This document shows positions 51,454 through 61,308 of a stretch of 64,000 nucleotides of DNA, piece by piece. The position numbers and the translations under genes were made by a program. The notes below the pieces were generated by a model. That model was not told where the DNA came from. It saw nothing but the letters and a program-made list of their open reading frames with translations, and ran no database searches. The DNA lies in contig NZ_CP034550.1 in the NCBI RefSeq assembly GCF_009498035.1, forward strand, positions 2,790,001-2,854,000. The letters are read 5' to 3'. Within the stretch, counting starts at the first letter, position 1, and each line of letters starts with the position of its first letter. Origin of the DNA: Saccharothrix syringae (GTDB lineage: Bacteria; Actinomycetota; Actinomycetes; Mycobacteriales; Pseudonocardiaceae).

Positions 51454-52887
51454 TCAGCCCGCGTGCCGCGGCACCGGGGACCCGGCGGGCCGGGCCGTGG
51501 CGGCGTGCCGCCGGACCATCGCGCCGACGCCCACGCCGACCACGCACAGCAGGCCCAGCACCAGGAACGCCGGCTTGAAGCCCGACACGAACTCCGCCGG
51601 CGTGCGGTAGCTGCCGCTGCCGGCGAACACCGCCGTGGCGATCGCCACCCCGAACACCGCGCCGACCTGCCGGAACGTGTTGCTGGTGCCGGAGGCGATG
51701 CCCGCCTCGCGCGGGTCGACCGAGCGCATGACCGCGGTGGTCACCGTCGGGAAGGCGATGGCGATGCCGAAACCGATGACGAACAGCGGCCCGACGATCG
51801 TGCCGTACCCGCTGGTGTCCGTGACCAGCGCGCTGATCAGCAGCAGGCCGAGGGCCTGGAGGCCCAGGCCGAGCATGATCAGCGGCTTCTCGCCGATCCG
51901 GTCGGCCAGGCGCCCCGTCACCGGCGCGATGAACAGCGACACGGCGGTCGCCGGCAGCAGGCCGAGCCCGACGCTCAGCGGCGACCGGCCCAGTGCCAGC
52001 TGGAGGTACTGCGCGGTCAGGAAGCCGAGCGCGAAGATGCCCGCCATCAGGATGAAGCCGGCCACGCAGCCGCCGGTGAAGCTGCGGTTGCCGAACAGCC
52101 GCATCGGCATCATCGGGCTGGCGGTGCGGCGCTCGTAGAGCACGAACGCGACCAGGACCACCACGCCGCCGATGAGGCCGGTCAGCACCCACGGCGAGTC
52201 CCACCCGGCGGCGTTGCCCCGGATCAGCGCGGCGGCGACGCCGAACACGCCGACCGTCGCCAGGACCAGCCCGATCGGGTCGAACCGGGCCTCGGTGCGG
52301 GTGCCCCTGATGACCTTGCCCAGGGTCAGCACGGCGATGATCGCGCCGACCGGGACGTTCAGCCAGAAGATCCACTGCCAGGCCAGGCCGTCCACGATCG
52401 CGCCGCCGACCAGGGGCCCGGCGGCCACGGCGAGCCCGGTGAAGGCGCCCCAGATGCCCAGCGCCTTGCCGCGCGCCTGCGGCGGGGTGACCTCGGTGAT
52501 CAGGGCGAGCGCCAGCGGCACCGCGATGCCGCCGCCGATGCCCTGCACGACCCGTGCCGCGATCAGCGTCTCGACGTTCGGGCTGAGCGCGCACACCGCG
52601 GACGAGAGGGTGAACACCGCGATGCCCACGACGAACATCAGGCGGCGGCCGAAGCGGTCACCGAGGCTGGACCCGGTCAGGATGGACGCGGCGAAGGCCA
52701 GTTCGTACGCGTTGACCGTCCAGCTCAGCCCTTCGATGCCGGTGCCGAACTCCTGGTAGAGGGTCGGCAGCGCGGTGGTCACGACCAGGGCGTCGAGACC
52801 CACCAGGAAGGAGGAGAGGGAACCGAGGATCAGGGTCCAGCGCTGGAGCGCCGCGTCGGACCCCGGCGTCGTGCCGGTTGCTGCCAT
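51454..52887 (-). CDS. DHA2-type MFS drug exporter
   Basis: The 477-residue protein is a 14-helix major facilitator. Helix 1 reads FLVGLDALVVTTALPTLYQEF, motif A is SLGDRFGRRLMFVVG, and motif C is GLAVAAGPLVGGAIVDG. It belongs to the EmrB/QacA-like group and likely exports hydrophobic drugs by proton antiport. It may serve self-resistance to the products of the flanking clusters (inference). ATG at 52887 is preferred over an in-frame GTG at 52920. The 222-nt gap to the next gene holds no clear gene. Confidence 0.92.
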   Translation of the reverse strand: MAATGTTPGSDAALQRWTLILGSLSSFLVGLDALVVTTALPTLYQEFGTGIEGLSWTVNAYELAFAASILTGSSLGDRFGRRLMFVVGIAVFTLSSAVCALSPNVETLIAARVVQGIGGGIAVPLALALITEVTPPQARGKALGIWGAFTGLAVAAGPLVGGAIVDGLAWQWIFWLNVPVGAIIAVLTLGKVIRGTRTEARFDPIGLVLATVGVFGVAAALIRGNAAGWDSPWVLTGLIGGVVVLVAFVLYERRTASPMMPMRLFGNRSFTGGCVAGFILMAGIFALGFLTAQYLQLALGRSPLSVGLGLLPATAVSLFIAPVTGRLADRIGEKPLIMLGLGLQALGLLLISALVTDTSGYGTIVGPLFVIGFGIAIAFPTVTTAVMRSVDPREAGIASGTSNTFRQVGAVFGVAIATAVFAGSGSYRTPAEFVSGFKPAFLVLGLLCVVGVGVGAMVRRHAATARPAGSPVPRHAG

Positions 52888-53109
52888 GGTTGGCTTCGCT
52901 TTCTCGTGTTCGTTCCGCACGGGTGCGGTCGCGCGCCGGTGCGCCGCGGCGCGGGCCGGGTGGGCGGTCCGGACGTGGTTCGGGACGGGGGGACGTCCAG
53001 AGGACGAACGGCGAGGGCGGAACTCGACAGGCGGGTCGGGCTTTTTTCCGGCGGGGTGACAGCGGGTCGTCGGAACCGCTCGTCCCAGGAACGAACCCCA
53101 GGTCAGGAC

Positions 53110-54366
53110 CTACTCGTCCCCGACCGCCTCGCCCAGCTCGCGCAACCGCCCGGCCAGGAACCGCCGGTCGGCCGGGTTCGCGGCCAGCTCGTGGGCGCGG
53201 CGGTAGGCGGCGCGTGCCTCGTCAGCACGTTCCAACCGGCGCAGGAAATCGGCCCTGGCCGCGTGCAGCAGGTGGTACCCGTCCAGCCCCTCGATCCCGT
53301 CGACCAGCGCCAGGCCGGCCTCCGGCCCCTCGGCCATCGACACCGCCACGGCGTGGTTGAGCGCGACCACCGCGGAGGGCGCCAACTCCAGCAGCACCCG
53401 GTACAGCTCGGCGATGGCCGGCCAGTCGGTCCGCTCCCCGGAGGGCGCCCGCGCGTGCTCGGCGGCGATGGCCGCCTGCAACTGGTAGGGACCCGGCGCG
53501 CCCATCCGGGCCGCCCGGCGCAGCAGCCCGACGGCCTCGGCGATCTGCGCCCGGTCCCACCGCGCCCGGTCCTGGTCCTCCAGCAGCACGATGTCGCCGG
53601 AGGTGGTGTAACGCGTCTCGCGCCTGGAATCGGTCAGCAGCATCAGCGCCACCAGGCCCAGCGCCTCCGGCTCGTCGGGCATCAGCGTCGCCACCAGCTT
53701 GCCCAGCCGCAGCGCCTCGGCCCGGAGCTGGTCGTGCTGGGGGCTGTCGCGCGGCGCCGTGTACCCCTGGGTGAACACCAGGTAGACCACGGCCAGCACC
53801 GAGGCCAGCCGTTCGGGCAGGCGGTGGTCCGGCGGCACCTCGAAGGTGATGCCGGCGTCGCGGATCTTCCGCTTGGCCCGGACCAGCCGCTGCGCCATCG
53901 TGGTCTCGCCGACCAGGAACACCCGGGCGATCTCGGCGGCGGTCATGCCGGCCACCGCCTGGAGCGTCAACGCCACCCGGGCGTCCATCGACAGCGCCGG
54001 GTGGCAGCAGGTGAAGATGAGGCTGAGCTGGTCGTCGCCGACGCCGAGCAGCCGGTCCTCGCCGTACTCGGTCATCGTCATCACCGCGCCTCGGCCGGGT
54101 TCGCCCCCAGCGTCCGCCACGCGCCCGGCCCGCGCCCGGCGGATGCGGTCGATCGCCCGGTTCCGCGCGACGCTGAGCAGCCACGCCACCGGGTCGTCGG
54201 GCAGCGCCGACGGCTGCCAGCGCCGCAGCGCCGCGGCGAAGGCGTCCTGCAGCGCGTCCTCGGCCAGCTCGAAGTCACCGAGGACCCGGACCAGGGCGGC
54301 GAGCATCCGGCCCCGGTGGTCCCGGTACACCCGCTCCGCGACCGCGGCGGGTGAGCGGTCGGTCAT
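53110..54366 (-). CDS. ECF42-type RNA polymerase sigma factor
   Basis: The 418-residue protein has sigma region 2 ([38 protein letters not shown]) and region 4 ([36 protein letters not shown]). A long C-terminal extension of TPR-like helices (DUF6596 region) replaces a separate anti-sigma factor. This layout defines the ECF42 group, which is regularly encoded with DGPF/YCII proteins. The upstream gene is exactly that and overlaps by 4 nt (ATGA). The pair likely responds to antibiotic or oxidative stress, as inferred for the group. ATG at 54366. Confidence 0.93.
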   Translation of the reverse strand: MTDRSPAAVAERVYRDHRGRMLAALVRVLGDFELAEDALQDAFAAALRRWQPSALPDDPVAWLLSVARNRAIDRIRRARAGRVADAGGEPGRGAVMTMTEYGEDRLLGVGDDQLSLIFTCCHPALSMDARVALTLQAVAGMTAAEIARVFLVGETTMAQRLVRAKRKIRDAGITFEVPPDHRLPERLASVLAVVYLVFTQGYTAPRDSPQHDQLRAEALRLGKLVATLMPDEPEALGLVALMLLTDSRRETRYTTSGDIVLLEDQDRARWDRAQIAEAVGLLRRAARMGAPGPYQLQAAIAAEHARAPSGERTDWPAIAELYRVLLELAPSAVVALNHAVAVSMAEGPEAGLALVDGIEGLDGYHLLHAARADFLRRLERADEARAAYRRAHELAANPADRRFLAGRLRELGEAVGDE

Positions 54367-54761
54367 GCCGAGCCGGCCGCCGAGCGCGTCAACGCCGCCG
54401 AGGGCGAGTCGTCCCAGCCGGGGATCTCGTCCATCGGGCGCACCTCGACCGACCCCTCGTAGGCCATCGGCGCCATCGCGGCCAGCTCCAGCGCCTCGTC
54501 GAGGTTCGGGCACTCCAGGACGCAGTAGCCGCCGAGCTGTTCGTGGGTCTCGGCGAACGGCCCGTCGGTCATCAGCGTCCGGCCCTCGCGGACCCGGACG
54601 GTGGTGGCCGTGTGCACCGGTTTGAGCGGCCCGGCGGCGACGAACGCGCCGCGCTTGCGGCACTCCTCGGTGAAGGCGTTGGTCCTGGCCAGGGCGCCTT
54701 CGAACCGCGGGTCGCCCGGCTGCGGGCGGTCGCAGCCGTAGAACAAGAGCATGTACCGCAT
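54363..54761 (-). CDS. DGPF/YCII-domain protein, partner of ECF42 sigma factor
   Basis: The 132-residue protein has the YCII fold: an N-terminal [12 protein letters not shown] strand, a middle [22 protein letters not shown] with the D-G-P-F motif, and a C-terminal EVRPMDEI. Biochemical activity is unknown. The 4-nt overlap with the sigma gene implies co-translation. ATG at 54761 follows GGGAGCGGCCTG. An upstream extension to 54797 lacks conservation. The 137-nt stretch 54762-54898 shows no gene. Confidence 0.92.
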   Translation of the reverse strand: MRYMLLFYGCDRPQPGDPRFEGALARTNAFTEECRKRGAFVAAGPLKPVHTATTVRVREGRTLMTDGPFAETHEQLGGYCVLECPNLDEALELAAMAPMAYEGSVEVRPMDEIPGWDDSPSAALTRSAAGSA

Positions 54762-54898
54762 CAGGCCGCTCCCGAGGTGGGCCGGGTGGTCGAGCACGTC
54801 CGCACGACACCGTGCGCGTCAGATTGTGCACCAGCCGCGCGGCCCGGTCACGGCGAGTGCCGGGATCGTCGCGCACCGCGCCGACCCCGGCACCCGGG

Positions 54899-57076
54899 CT
54901 ACCTGGACTCGTTGAACGCCCGGCGGGCGCTGTTGGCGAACCGGGTCGCGTTCTCCGCGGTGATCCGCCCGGCCGCGACCAGGGCGTTCACCGCGTTGTC
55001 CACGCAGGCGCGGTACTGCGCCGCGGTCATGTCCCTGGTGTCGAAGCCGCACGGGATCTCGGGGAAGACGACCCGCTCGCCGGCCCGCACGTTGTAGAGC
55101 CGGTTGCGGACGCCGCCGGGCCACAGCACCTCGACCACGCCGGCGTTCACCCGCCCCAGGCCGAAGGTCGCCTCGAAGGCGTCCTGCGAGGCGAAGCTGG
55201 AGCCGCCGAGCACCGGCCGCATCGCGGTCGGCCCGTCGGTCGGGGTGAACCGCACGATCGCGCCGATGCCGTCGCGGTTGACCCGCGCGCCCGGTGCGAG
55301 GCCGACGCTGCCGACCGCGCGCACGGTGGCCGACCGGTTGCCGTTGCCGCCGTTGTTGACCTCGACGGACAGGTCGCCCTCGGTGGTGGTGCTGCCGGTG
55401 GGCGCCCAGGTCGTCGGGTCGGCGGCGGTGGGCTGGAAGATCCGCAGGATGGCGGCGTTGGCGTCGAACGGCGAGTCGAAGTCGAACGGCACCACGTCGT
55501 TGATCGGGACGAGCCTGCCGACCTTGAGCGACTGGGCCACGCTGACCACGTCGACCCACCCGTTGCGGTCCAGGTCGCCGGTCGCCACGCCGATCACGGT
55601 GCGCCTGCGGTGGTCGGTGCCCGCGCGGGTGAGGACGTCGTCGTAGTCGAACGACGGGTAGAACGCGCCCGCGCCCACCTGCGGCCCCCGGTTGCGCAGC
55701 AGCGCGCCGGGGTTCTCGGCGGTCACCATGCCCATGCCGTCGAGCGCGCCGTGGTAGAGCAGGTCGGTCGAGCCGTCGTTGTCGTAGTCGATCGCGGAGG
55801 TGCCCCACCCCCACGGTGTGGCGTTGAGCGTGCCCAGGTCGGGGTCGGCCCCGTTCTGCGCCGGCAGGTGCAGCGACGAGCGCCGGGGGTCGGCGAAGGT
55901 GTGGTCCGGGCGCTGGAGGAACCAGCGGCTGGACGCGTCGCCGAGCTGCCGCGGCATCTGCGGCAGCGGGACGGTCAGGTAGTCGCCGCCGTTGGTGGCG
56001 AAGACGTCGAGGTTGCCGTCGTGGTTGAAGTCGCCGTAGGACAGGCCCATCCACATGCCGGGCTCGCCCAGGCCGGCGTCGAAGGTGACCTCGTCGAAGT
56101 ACCCGTCGCCGTCGTTGCGCCACAGCCGCACGAACCCGCGGTCGTGGCCGCCGTGCTTGGTGATCCGGTAGGCCGCCTGGTCGCTGGCGGTCATCAGGTC
56201 CAGGTCGCCGTCCTGGTCGTAGTCGACCAGCGACAGCGCCCAGCTGAGGTCGTTGAACGGCGCGGTGGCGCCCGGCGGCACGTCCCGCACGTCCACCTGC
56301 GCGATGCCCGCCGCGGCGCTGACGTCGGTGAACCGCAGGCCGTCGACGTTGCGCAGCAGCTGGTTGGGCTGGTTGTACTGGTAGGGCACGGCGAAGATCG
56401 GCAGGGCGTTCTTCATGTCCCAGGTGTTGGCGACGGCGATGTCGAGCAGGCTGTCGCCGTTGACGTCGCCCATGGAGCAGCTGGCGTGGCTGTAGGTGCC
56501 GCCGGAGGCGTCGCCCGCCGCGCCGGTGACGTCGGCGAACGTGCCGTTGCCGCGGTTGAGCAGCAACCGGTTGTTCTCGTTGCGGCCGAGCACGTAGAGG
56601 TCGGTGTGGCCGTTGTTGTCGATGTCGCCCGCGCAGGCGCCGTTGGAGTCCTGGGAGGTCAGCGACACGCCCGTCCACGGCGCCATGTCGACGAACTCCA
56701 GCCTGCCGGTCTGCGCGAGCTGGTTCTGGTAGAGGCTGTTGGCCCGGCCGGGCCCGTTGGTGACGTAGAAGTCGAGGTCGTCGTCCCCGTCGTAGTCGAA
56801 CACCACCACGCCGGGGATGCCGTGGCTGAACACCGGCTCGTTGGCGAACTCGGCGAACTTGACCGCCGGGCGCAGCCTGTTGGCCTCGCGGATCGCGTGC
56901 TCGGGCGAGGGGATGCGGCGGTAGGTGGCCATCGCCGTGCCGGGCCTGGCGATCTCGGTGAAGGCGACGCCCCCGATGGACGGCACCGCGCCGGCGGCGG
57001 GCGTCACGATCACCGACGCCGCGGTCGACGCGATCACGCAGAGGCTCAGCCGTCGTGAGCGCGACATGGGTGCCAT
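54899..57076 (-). CDS. Secreted CRTAC1 family protein (FG-GAP/VCBS repeats, ASPIC-UnbV domain)
   Basis: The 725-residue protein is a paralogue of the product of 40341-42506, sharing layout and many exact blocks (for example [57 protein letters not shown]). It has a signal peptide ([19 protein letters not shown]) and a beta-propeller of FG-GAP repeats with loops such as [27 protein letters not shown] and DLDRNGWVD. An ASPIC/UnbV domain and a helical tail follow ([29 protein letters not shown]). ATG at 57076 has a textbook AGGAGG upstream. It is divergent from the enediyne core operon across a palindrome-rich spacer, which suggests shared control. Confidence 0.9.
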   Translation of the reverse strand: MAPMSRSRRLSLCVIASTAASVIVTPAAGAVPSIGGVAFTEIARPGTAMATYRRIPSPEHAIREANRLRPAVKFAEFANEPVFSHGIPGVVVFDYDGDDDLDFYVTNGPGRANSLYQNQLAQTGRLEFVDMAPWTGVSLTSQDSNGACAGDIDNNGHTDLYVLGRNENNRLLLNRGNGTFADVTGAAGDASGGTYSHASCSMGDVNGDSLLDIAVANTWDMKNALPIFAVPYQYNQPNQLLRNVDGLRFTDVSAAAGIAQVDVRDVPPGATAPFNDLSWALSLVDYDQDGDLDLMTASDQAAYRITKHGGHDRGFVRLWRNDGDGYFDEVTFDAGLGEPGMWMGLSYGDFNHDGNLDVFATNGGDYLTVPLPQMPRQLGDASSRWFLQRPDHTFADPRRSSLHLPAQNGADPDLGTLNATPWGWGTSAIDYDNDGSTDLLYHGALDGMGMVTAENPGALLRNRGPQVGAGAFYPSFDYDDVLTRAGTDHRRRTVIGVATGDLDRNGWVDVVSVAQSLKVGRLVPINDVVPFDFDSPFDANAAILRIFQPTAADPTTWAPTGSTTTEGDLSVEVNNGGNGNRSATVRAVGSVGLAPGARVNRDGIGAIVRFTPTDGPTAMRPVLGGSSFASQDAFEATFGLGRVNAGVVEVLWPGGVRNRLYNVRAGERVVFPEIPCGFDTRDMTAAQYRACVDNAVNALVAAGRITAENATRFANSARRAFNESR

Positions 57077-57416
57077 AGGACCTCCTGACGGTAGGTCGCT
57101 AACAATAAAGATAGTTTTCTTCCAGGGCAATCGGCCTGAAGTGCGTCGTCGGGGCGAGGTTGCCCTGGGCCGTTCGGTTGCGAGGCGGCCGTGAGCGGAT
57201 GGGAACGCCCACTGCAAATGATCTTTAGGTCAGGACAAAAGTCCTGCTCAAAACTAACGGCGAGCGGTCCTCGCGTGGTCTCATCGAGTGAAGGCCGATC
57301 CACACATCTTGTTATCCATGGATAACGGTGATAGACAGCTCATCTGAGCAACTGGGGCTGATTACTACTTATTCAAGTAGCAGACTTTGTGCGCTGCTTT
57401 CGCCGCTGGGGGTGCC
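57077..57416. promoter_or_regulatory. Divergent regulatory region of the enediyne core operon
   Basis: The 340-nt gap is relatively AT-rich and has no gene. It holds three clear inverted repeats: CAGGAC-AAAA-GTCCTG (57231-57246), the perfect 16-bp palindrome GTTATCCATGGATAAC (57311-57326), and CTACTT-ATTC-AAGTAG (57365-57380). The last is about 36 nt before the E3 start and could overlap its promoter. An AT-rich patch next to the CRTAC1 start (57097-57120, CTAACAATAAAGATAG) may be that gene's promoter. A cluster-specific regulator probably binds here. None is encoded in the window. Confidence 0.65.
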
Positions 57417-58379
57417 GTGGGAGAGCCGTTCGCGTTACCCGGGGCGGCCGCCGCCGTCGGGCGACTGCTCGGCCTGGTGCGGCTGCCGCCGTCCCTCGCC
57501 GACTTCGGTCGGCGCGGTTTCCGCACCGACCGGCCGCACGCCAGGGCGGTCCTGGAGGCGCACGCCCGCAGCTTCCTCGTCGGCTTCGACACCGGGGCGC
57601 GGGCGTGGCGCGATCCCCACGCCGCGCTCGCCGAGGTCGACCCGGAGGAGCGCGGCTTCGCCTACGAGGGCGCCGGGATGTTCGCCAGGGCGCTCGACCT
57701 GGCGACGGCCGGCCGCGCGCGGGCGCTGCGGCGCCTGCTGGCCGGGCCCGGCGACGGGTACGCCCACCTCGTCCACGTGGGCGCGGGGTGGCCGCTGGCC
57801 TCGGCGCGGCTGCGGCTGCCCACCCCGCCGCCGCCCACCCCGCTGCTGCGGTGGCTGGCGCTGGACGGCGCCGGGTTCGCCGAGACCTTCTTCGGCGGTG
57901 CCCGCGCCCTGGCCCGCCGGTGCCGGACCGCCCCGGGACCGGAGGCCGAGGCCGTGCTCGCCGGCTGCGGCCGGGCGGTGTGGTTCCTCCAGTCCGCCGA
58001 CGCCGACGGCGTCGCCGGGCTCGTCGCCGCGCTGCCCGCGCCCGCCCGCCCGGCCCTGTGGAGCGGGGTCGGCCTGGCCTGCGCGTACGCCGGTGCCGCG
58101 GACGACGCCTGCCGGGCCCGCCTGGTCGCCGCGGCCGGACCGCACCGGGCGCACCTCGCCCAGGGCGTGGCCTTCGCCGCGGGCGCCCGGGTCCGCTCCG
58201 GGATCGTGCCCGCGCACACCCGCGCCGCCTGCGAGCAGGTCCTCGGCGTGGCGCCCGAGCGGGCCTCGGCGTGGACCGAGGTGGCCGCGCGGGGGCTCAC
58301 CGGCTCCGCGGACGTCCACGCCTACCAGGCGTGGCGCGCCCGGCTCCGCGAGCTCGTCGCACCAGTCGCGCCCCACTAG
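57417..58379 (+). CDS. unbL: Enediyne biosynthesis protein E3 / UnbL (DUF1702)
   Basis: The 320-residue protein matches the DUF1702/UnbL family, which occurs in the conserved enediyne cassette. Seen features are LADFGRRGF near the start, ERGFAYEGAGMFARALDLA, YAHLVHVGAGWPLASARLRL, ALDGAGFAETFFGG, GRAVWFLQSADAD and LWSGVGLACAYAG. Its biochemical role is not known, although the cassette genes are needed for enediyne core maturation. GTG at 57417 is preferred for its GGGGGT site. GTG at 57387 is in frame. E4 follows after 35 nt that contain a duplicated ACCAGTCGCGCCC. Confidence 0.92.
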   Translation: MGEPFALPGAAAAVGRLLGLVRLPPSLADFGRRGFRTDRPHARAVLEAHARSFLVGFDTGARAWRDPHAALAEVDPEERGFAYEGAGMFARALDLATAGRARALRRLLAGPGDGYAHLVHVGAGWPLASARLRLPTPPPPTPLLRWLALDGAGFAETFFGGARALARRCRTAPGPEAEAVLAGCGRAVWFLQSADADGVAGLVAALPAPARPALWSGVGLACAYAGAADDACRARLVAAAGPHRAHLAQGVAFAAGARVRSGIVPAHTRAACEQVLGVAPERASAWTEVAARGLTGSADVHAYQAWRARLRELVAPVAPH

Positions 58380-58414
58380 CGAACCAGTCGCGCCCAACCA
58401 GGGAATGAGGTCGC

Positions 58415-60304
58415 GTGCCCATGACCCAAGCCGTCCGCGCGGCGGTCGCCGCCGTCGCCGTGTTGTGCGTCTGCGCCGCCCTCGGGGTGGCGACGAGGCG
58501 GCCGGGCCTCGGCGCGGCCGGGACCGCCCGCCTCGCCGAGGGCTTCCGGTTCACCGCCGAGCAGCTGAACACCGCCCCGGCCGGGGCGCACCGGGAACGC
58601 GTCGTGGCGCCCGCCCTGCGCGGCATCCGCAGCTGGATCTCGGCGGTCGGCGCCGCGGTCGCCGCCACCGACCTGCGCGGCGCGGGGCGGCCGGGCGACG
58701 TGTGCCTGGTCGACCCCCGGGACGACTCGGTCACCGTGCGCGCGGTGCCGGGCGACCCCGGGGACTACCCGCCCGTGCGCCTGGTCCCGATCGGCGTCCC
58801 CTACGACCCCACGATGGCGCCGATGGGCTGCGTGCCCGCCGACCTCGACGAGGACGGCGACACCGACCTGGTCGTCTACTACTGGGGCCGGACGCCGCTG
58901 CTGTTCGTCAACGCGGGCGGCGTCCCGGGGCCGGACACCTTCCGCGCCCGCGAGCTGCTGCACCCGGTGCAGGTGTGGAACTCCACCGCCCTCAACGTCG
59001 GCGACGTCGACGGCGACGGCCACCTCGACCTGCTCGTCGGCAACTACTTCCCCGACGGGGCCAGGGTGCTCGACCCCGACGCGGGCGACGACGTCCGGAT
59101 GGCCATGCAGGACTCCATGTCCCGCGCCCGCAACGCCGGCGCCAACCGCATCCTGCTCACCCGGCCCCGCGGCGTCGACCGGGCGCCCGACCTGGTCGAC
59201 GCGAGCACCGCCCTGTCGCCGACCGCCGCCGGCTCCTGGACGCTGTCGATCGGCCTCCAGGACCTCGACGGCGACGGCCTGCCCGAGGTGTACCAGGCCA
59301 ACGACTTCGGCCCCGACCAGCTGATGGTCAACCGGTCCACCCCCGGCCGGGTGGTGCTGACCGAGGTCGCGGGCAGGCGCGACCTGACCACGCCGAAGTC
59401 CGAGGTGCTGGGGCACGACTCGTTCAAGGGCATGGGCGTGGCGTTCACCTACGACCGCGGCGCCCGGCTGCCCACGATCGTGGTCAGCAACATCACCACC
59501 CCCTACGCCCTGCACGAGAGCAACTTCGCGTTCGTGCCCGACGGCGACCCCGCCGACCTGGCCCGCGGCGAGCTGCCCTACCGCGAGCGCAGCGAGCGCC
59601 TGGGCCTGGCCCGCTCGGGCTGGTGCTGGGACGTCAAGGCGGGCGACTTCGACAACGACGGCGTCGACGAGATCCTGCAGGCCAACGGTTTCCTCAAGGG
59701 CGAGGTCGACCGGTGGCCGCTGCTCCAGGAGCTGGCGATGGGCAACGACGAGCTGCTGCGCCACCCGTGGGCGTGGCCCGCCTTCGGCCCCGGCGACGAC
59801 CTGTCCGGCCACGAGTCCAACCCGTTCTGGGTCAGGGGCCCGAACGGCGCCTACACCGACCTGGCACCCGCCCTGGGCATCGCCGCGCCCGACAACAGCC
59901 GCGGCCTGGCGCTGGGCGACGTCGACGGCAACGGCACGCTCGACGTGCTGGTCGCCAACCAGTGGGAGGACTCCGCCCTGCTGCGCAACCGGGCCGCGGC
60001 GGGCACGTCCGCGCACCTGGCGTTCGTCCGGTCGGCCGGACCCGGCGCGCCCGAGGTGCGAGCCCTCGGCGTCCAGGTGGAGCTGCGCCACCCCGACCGA
60101 CCCCAGCGGGCGCAGCTCTACCCGGCCAACGGCCACGCCGGCGTGTCCGCGGCCGAGATCCCCCTGTCGCTGCCCGGCGGCAGAACCACCCCGGTCACCG
60201 TGACCTGGCGCGACGCCACCGGCCTGCACCGGGCCGAGGTCGACGTGGCGCCCGGTCGCCGGACCGTGGTCCTCAACGGCAACGGAACGGCGGTAGTGCG
60301 ATGA
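58415..60304 (+). CDS. unbV: Enediyne biosynthesis protein E4 / UnbV (FG-GAP, ASPIC-UnbV)
   Basis: The 629-residue protein is the UnbV member of the enediyne cassette. A signal-anchor-like hydrophobic N terminus (VAAVAVLCVCAALGVA) precedes FG-GAP repeats with loops DLDEDGDTD, DVDGDGHLD, DLDGDGLPE, DFDNDGVDE and DVDGNGTLD. A divergent ASPIC/UnbV C-terminal region follows. It should therefore lie outside or on the membrane, unlike the cytosolic PKS. It lacks the helical tail of the two CRTAC1 paralogues in this window. GTG at 58415 has GAGGTCGC before it. ATG at 58421 is an alternative. The stop overlaps the E5 start by 4 nt (ATGA). Exact function is unknown. Confidence 0.93.
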   Translation: MPMTQAVRAAVAAVAVLCVCAALGVATRRPGLGAAGTARLAEGFRFTAEQLNTAPAGAHRERVVAPALRGIRSWISAVGAAVAATDLRGAGRPGDVCLVDPRDDSVTVRAVPGDPGDYPPVRLVPIGVPYDPTMAPMGCVPADLDEDGDTDLVVYYWGRTPLLFVNAGGVPGPDTFRARELLHPVQVWNSTALNVGDVDGDGHLDLLVGNYFPDGARVLDPDAGDDVRMAMQDSMSRARNAGANRILLTRPRGVDRAPDLVDASTALSPTAAGSWTLSIGLQDLDGDGLPEVYQANDFGPDQLMVNRSTPGRVVLTEVAGRRDLTTPKSEVLGHDSFKGMGVAFTYDRGARLPTIVVSNITTPYALHESNFAFVPDGDPADLARGELPYRERSERLGLARSGWCWDVKAGDFDNDGVDEILQANGFLKGEVDRWPLLQELAMGNDELLRHPWAWPAFGPGDDLSGHESNPFWVRGPNGAYTDLAPALGIAAPDNSRGLALGDVDGNGTLDVLVANQWEDSALLRNRAAAGTSAHLAFVRSAGPGAPEVRALGVQVELRHPDRPQRAQLYPANGHAGVSAAEIPLSLPGGRTTPVTVTWRDATGLHRAEVDVAPGRRTVVLNGNGTAVVR

Positions 60305-61308
60305 CGACGACAGCACCGGCGACGACCGAGGCCGGCACCGCGCGGGCCGGAGCCGGCACCGCGCAGGCCGGGCCCGCGCCGAACCGGCCGGAGAGCCTGA
60401 CCCCCGAGCAGCGCCGGGAGAAGGCGTTGCGCAGGTTCGCGGTCTCGATCACCGCGTTCACCGTCGTGGGCCACCTGCTGCTGGGCTTCGAGCAGTCGCC
60501 GATCACCCCGATCGCCACCGTGCTCGTCAGCTACGCCACGGCGATCCTGTTCGAGTCCCTGGACGCCTGGGCGCGCGGTCGCGCGCCGCAGTACCGGGGC
60601 GGCCCGCGCGCGTTCACGCTGTTCCTGCTGCCCCCGCACATCGCCGCGCTCGCCTGCGCGATGCTGTTGTGGGGCAACGCCGTGCTGTGGCCCTACCTGT
60701 TCGCCGTCACCGTGGCCAACGGCAGCAAGTACCTGGTGCGCCTGCGGGTCCGGGGCCGGCTGCGCCACGTGCTCAACCCGTCGAACACCGGCATCGTCGT
60801 CACGCTGCTGCTGTTCCCGTGGGTCGGCATCGCGCCGCCGTACCACTTCACCTCTAACACCGGGGGCGCGCTCGACTGGCTGATCCCGTTCGCCGTCCTG
60901 GTGCTCGGCACGATGATCAACGCCAAGCTGACCGGGAAGGTGCCGCTGATCCTCGGCTGGGTCGGCGGCTTCGCGGCCCAGGCCGCGCTGCGCTCGCTGG
61001 TGCTCGACCACCACCTGGTCGCCGCCCTGCTGCCGATGACCGGCCTGGCGTTCATCCTGTTCACCAACTACATGATCACCGACCCGGGCACCACGCCGAC
61101 CGCCCCGCGCAACCAGGTGGTCTTCGGCGCCACCGCCGCCGCGGTCTACGGCGCGCTGGTGGTCGGCGGGGCGGTGTTCGGCCTGTTCTTCGCCCTGGTG
61201 ATCACCTGCCTGCTGCGCGGCGCGGTGATCCTCGCGGCGGGGTTCGCCGGCGCCCGGTCGCGGGTACCGGCCGCCGCGCCGGCGACCGCGGGGGCGGCGG
61301 CCCGATGA
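60301..61308 (+). CDS. unbU: Enediyne biosynthesis protein E5 / UnbU (RnfD/NqrB-like membrane protein)
   Basis: The 335-residue protein has a 45-residue Ala/Thr-rich cytosolic head and then eight to ten hydrophobic segments. HVLNPSNTGIVVTLLLFPWVGIAPPYHFTSN is the signature of the UnbU/RnfD-like group, where the related residues contact a covalent flavin in Rnf and Nqr complexes. TNYMITDPGTTPT is also conserved. It may move electrons or a cofactor across the membrane during enediyne core formation (inference). It is coupled on both sides by 4-nt ATGA overlaps to E4 and PKSE. Confidence 0.93.
   Translation: MTTTAPATTEAGTARAGAGTAQAGPAPNRPESLTPEQRREKALRRFAVSITAFTVVGHLLLGFEQSPITPIATVLVSYATAILFESLDAWARGRAPQYRGGPRAFTLFLLPPHIAALACAMLLWGNAVLWPYLFAVTVANGSKYLVRLRVRGRLRHVLNPSNTGIVVTLLLFPWVGIAPPYHFTSNTGGALDWLIPFAVLVLGTMINAKLTGKVPLILGWVGGFAAQAALRSLVLDHHLVAALLPMTGLAFILFTNYMITDPGTTPTAPRNQVVFGATAAAVYGALVVGGAVFGLFFALVITCLLRGAVILAAGFAGARSRVPAAAPATAGAAAR

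Noticed and set aside
49909..54354. Open frame of about 1480 codons on the plus strand
   Set aside because: It runs out of frame through one exporter and antisense to another exporter and the sigma gene. The product is low-complexity and Arg/Gly/Ala-rich.
40341..57076. Mobile element or large inverted duplication bounded by the two CRTAC1 genes
   Set aside because: The paralogues are in inverted orientation but diverged along their whole length. No transposase, integrase, terminal repeat or tRNA end is seen.
57328..60300. Upstream extension of the E5 frame across E3 and E4
   Set aside because: E3 and E4 are clear genes in other frames, and E5 starts with an ATGA overlap at 60301.
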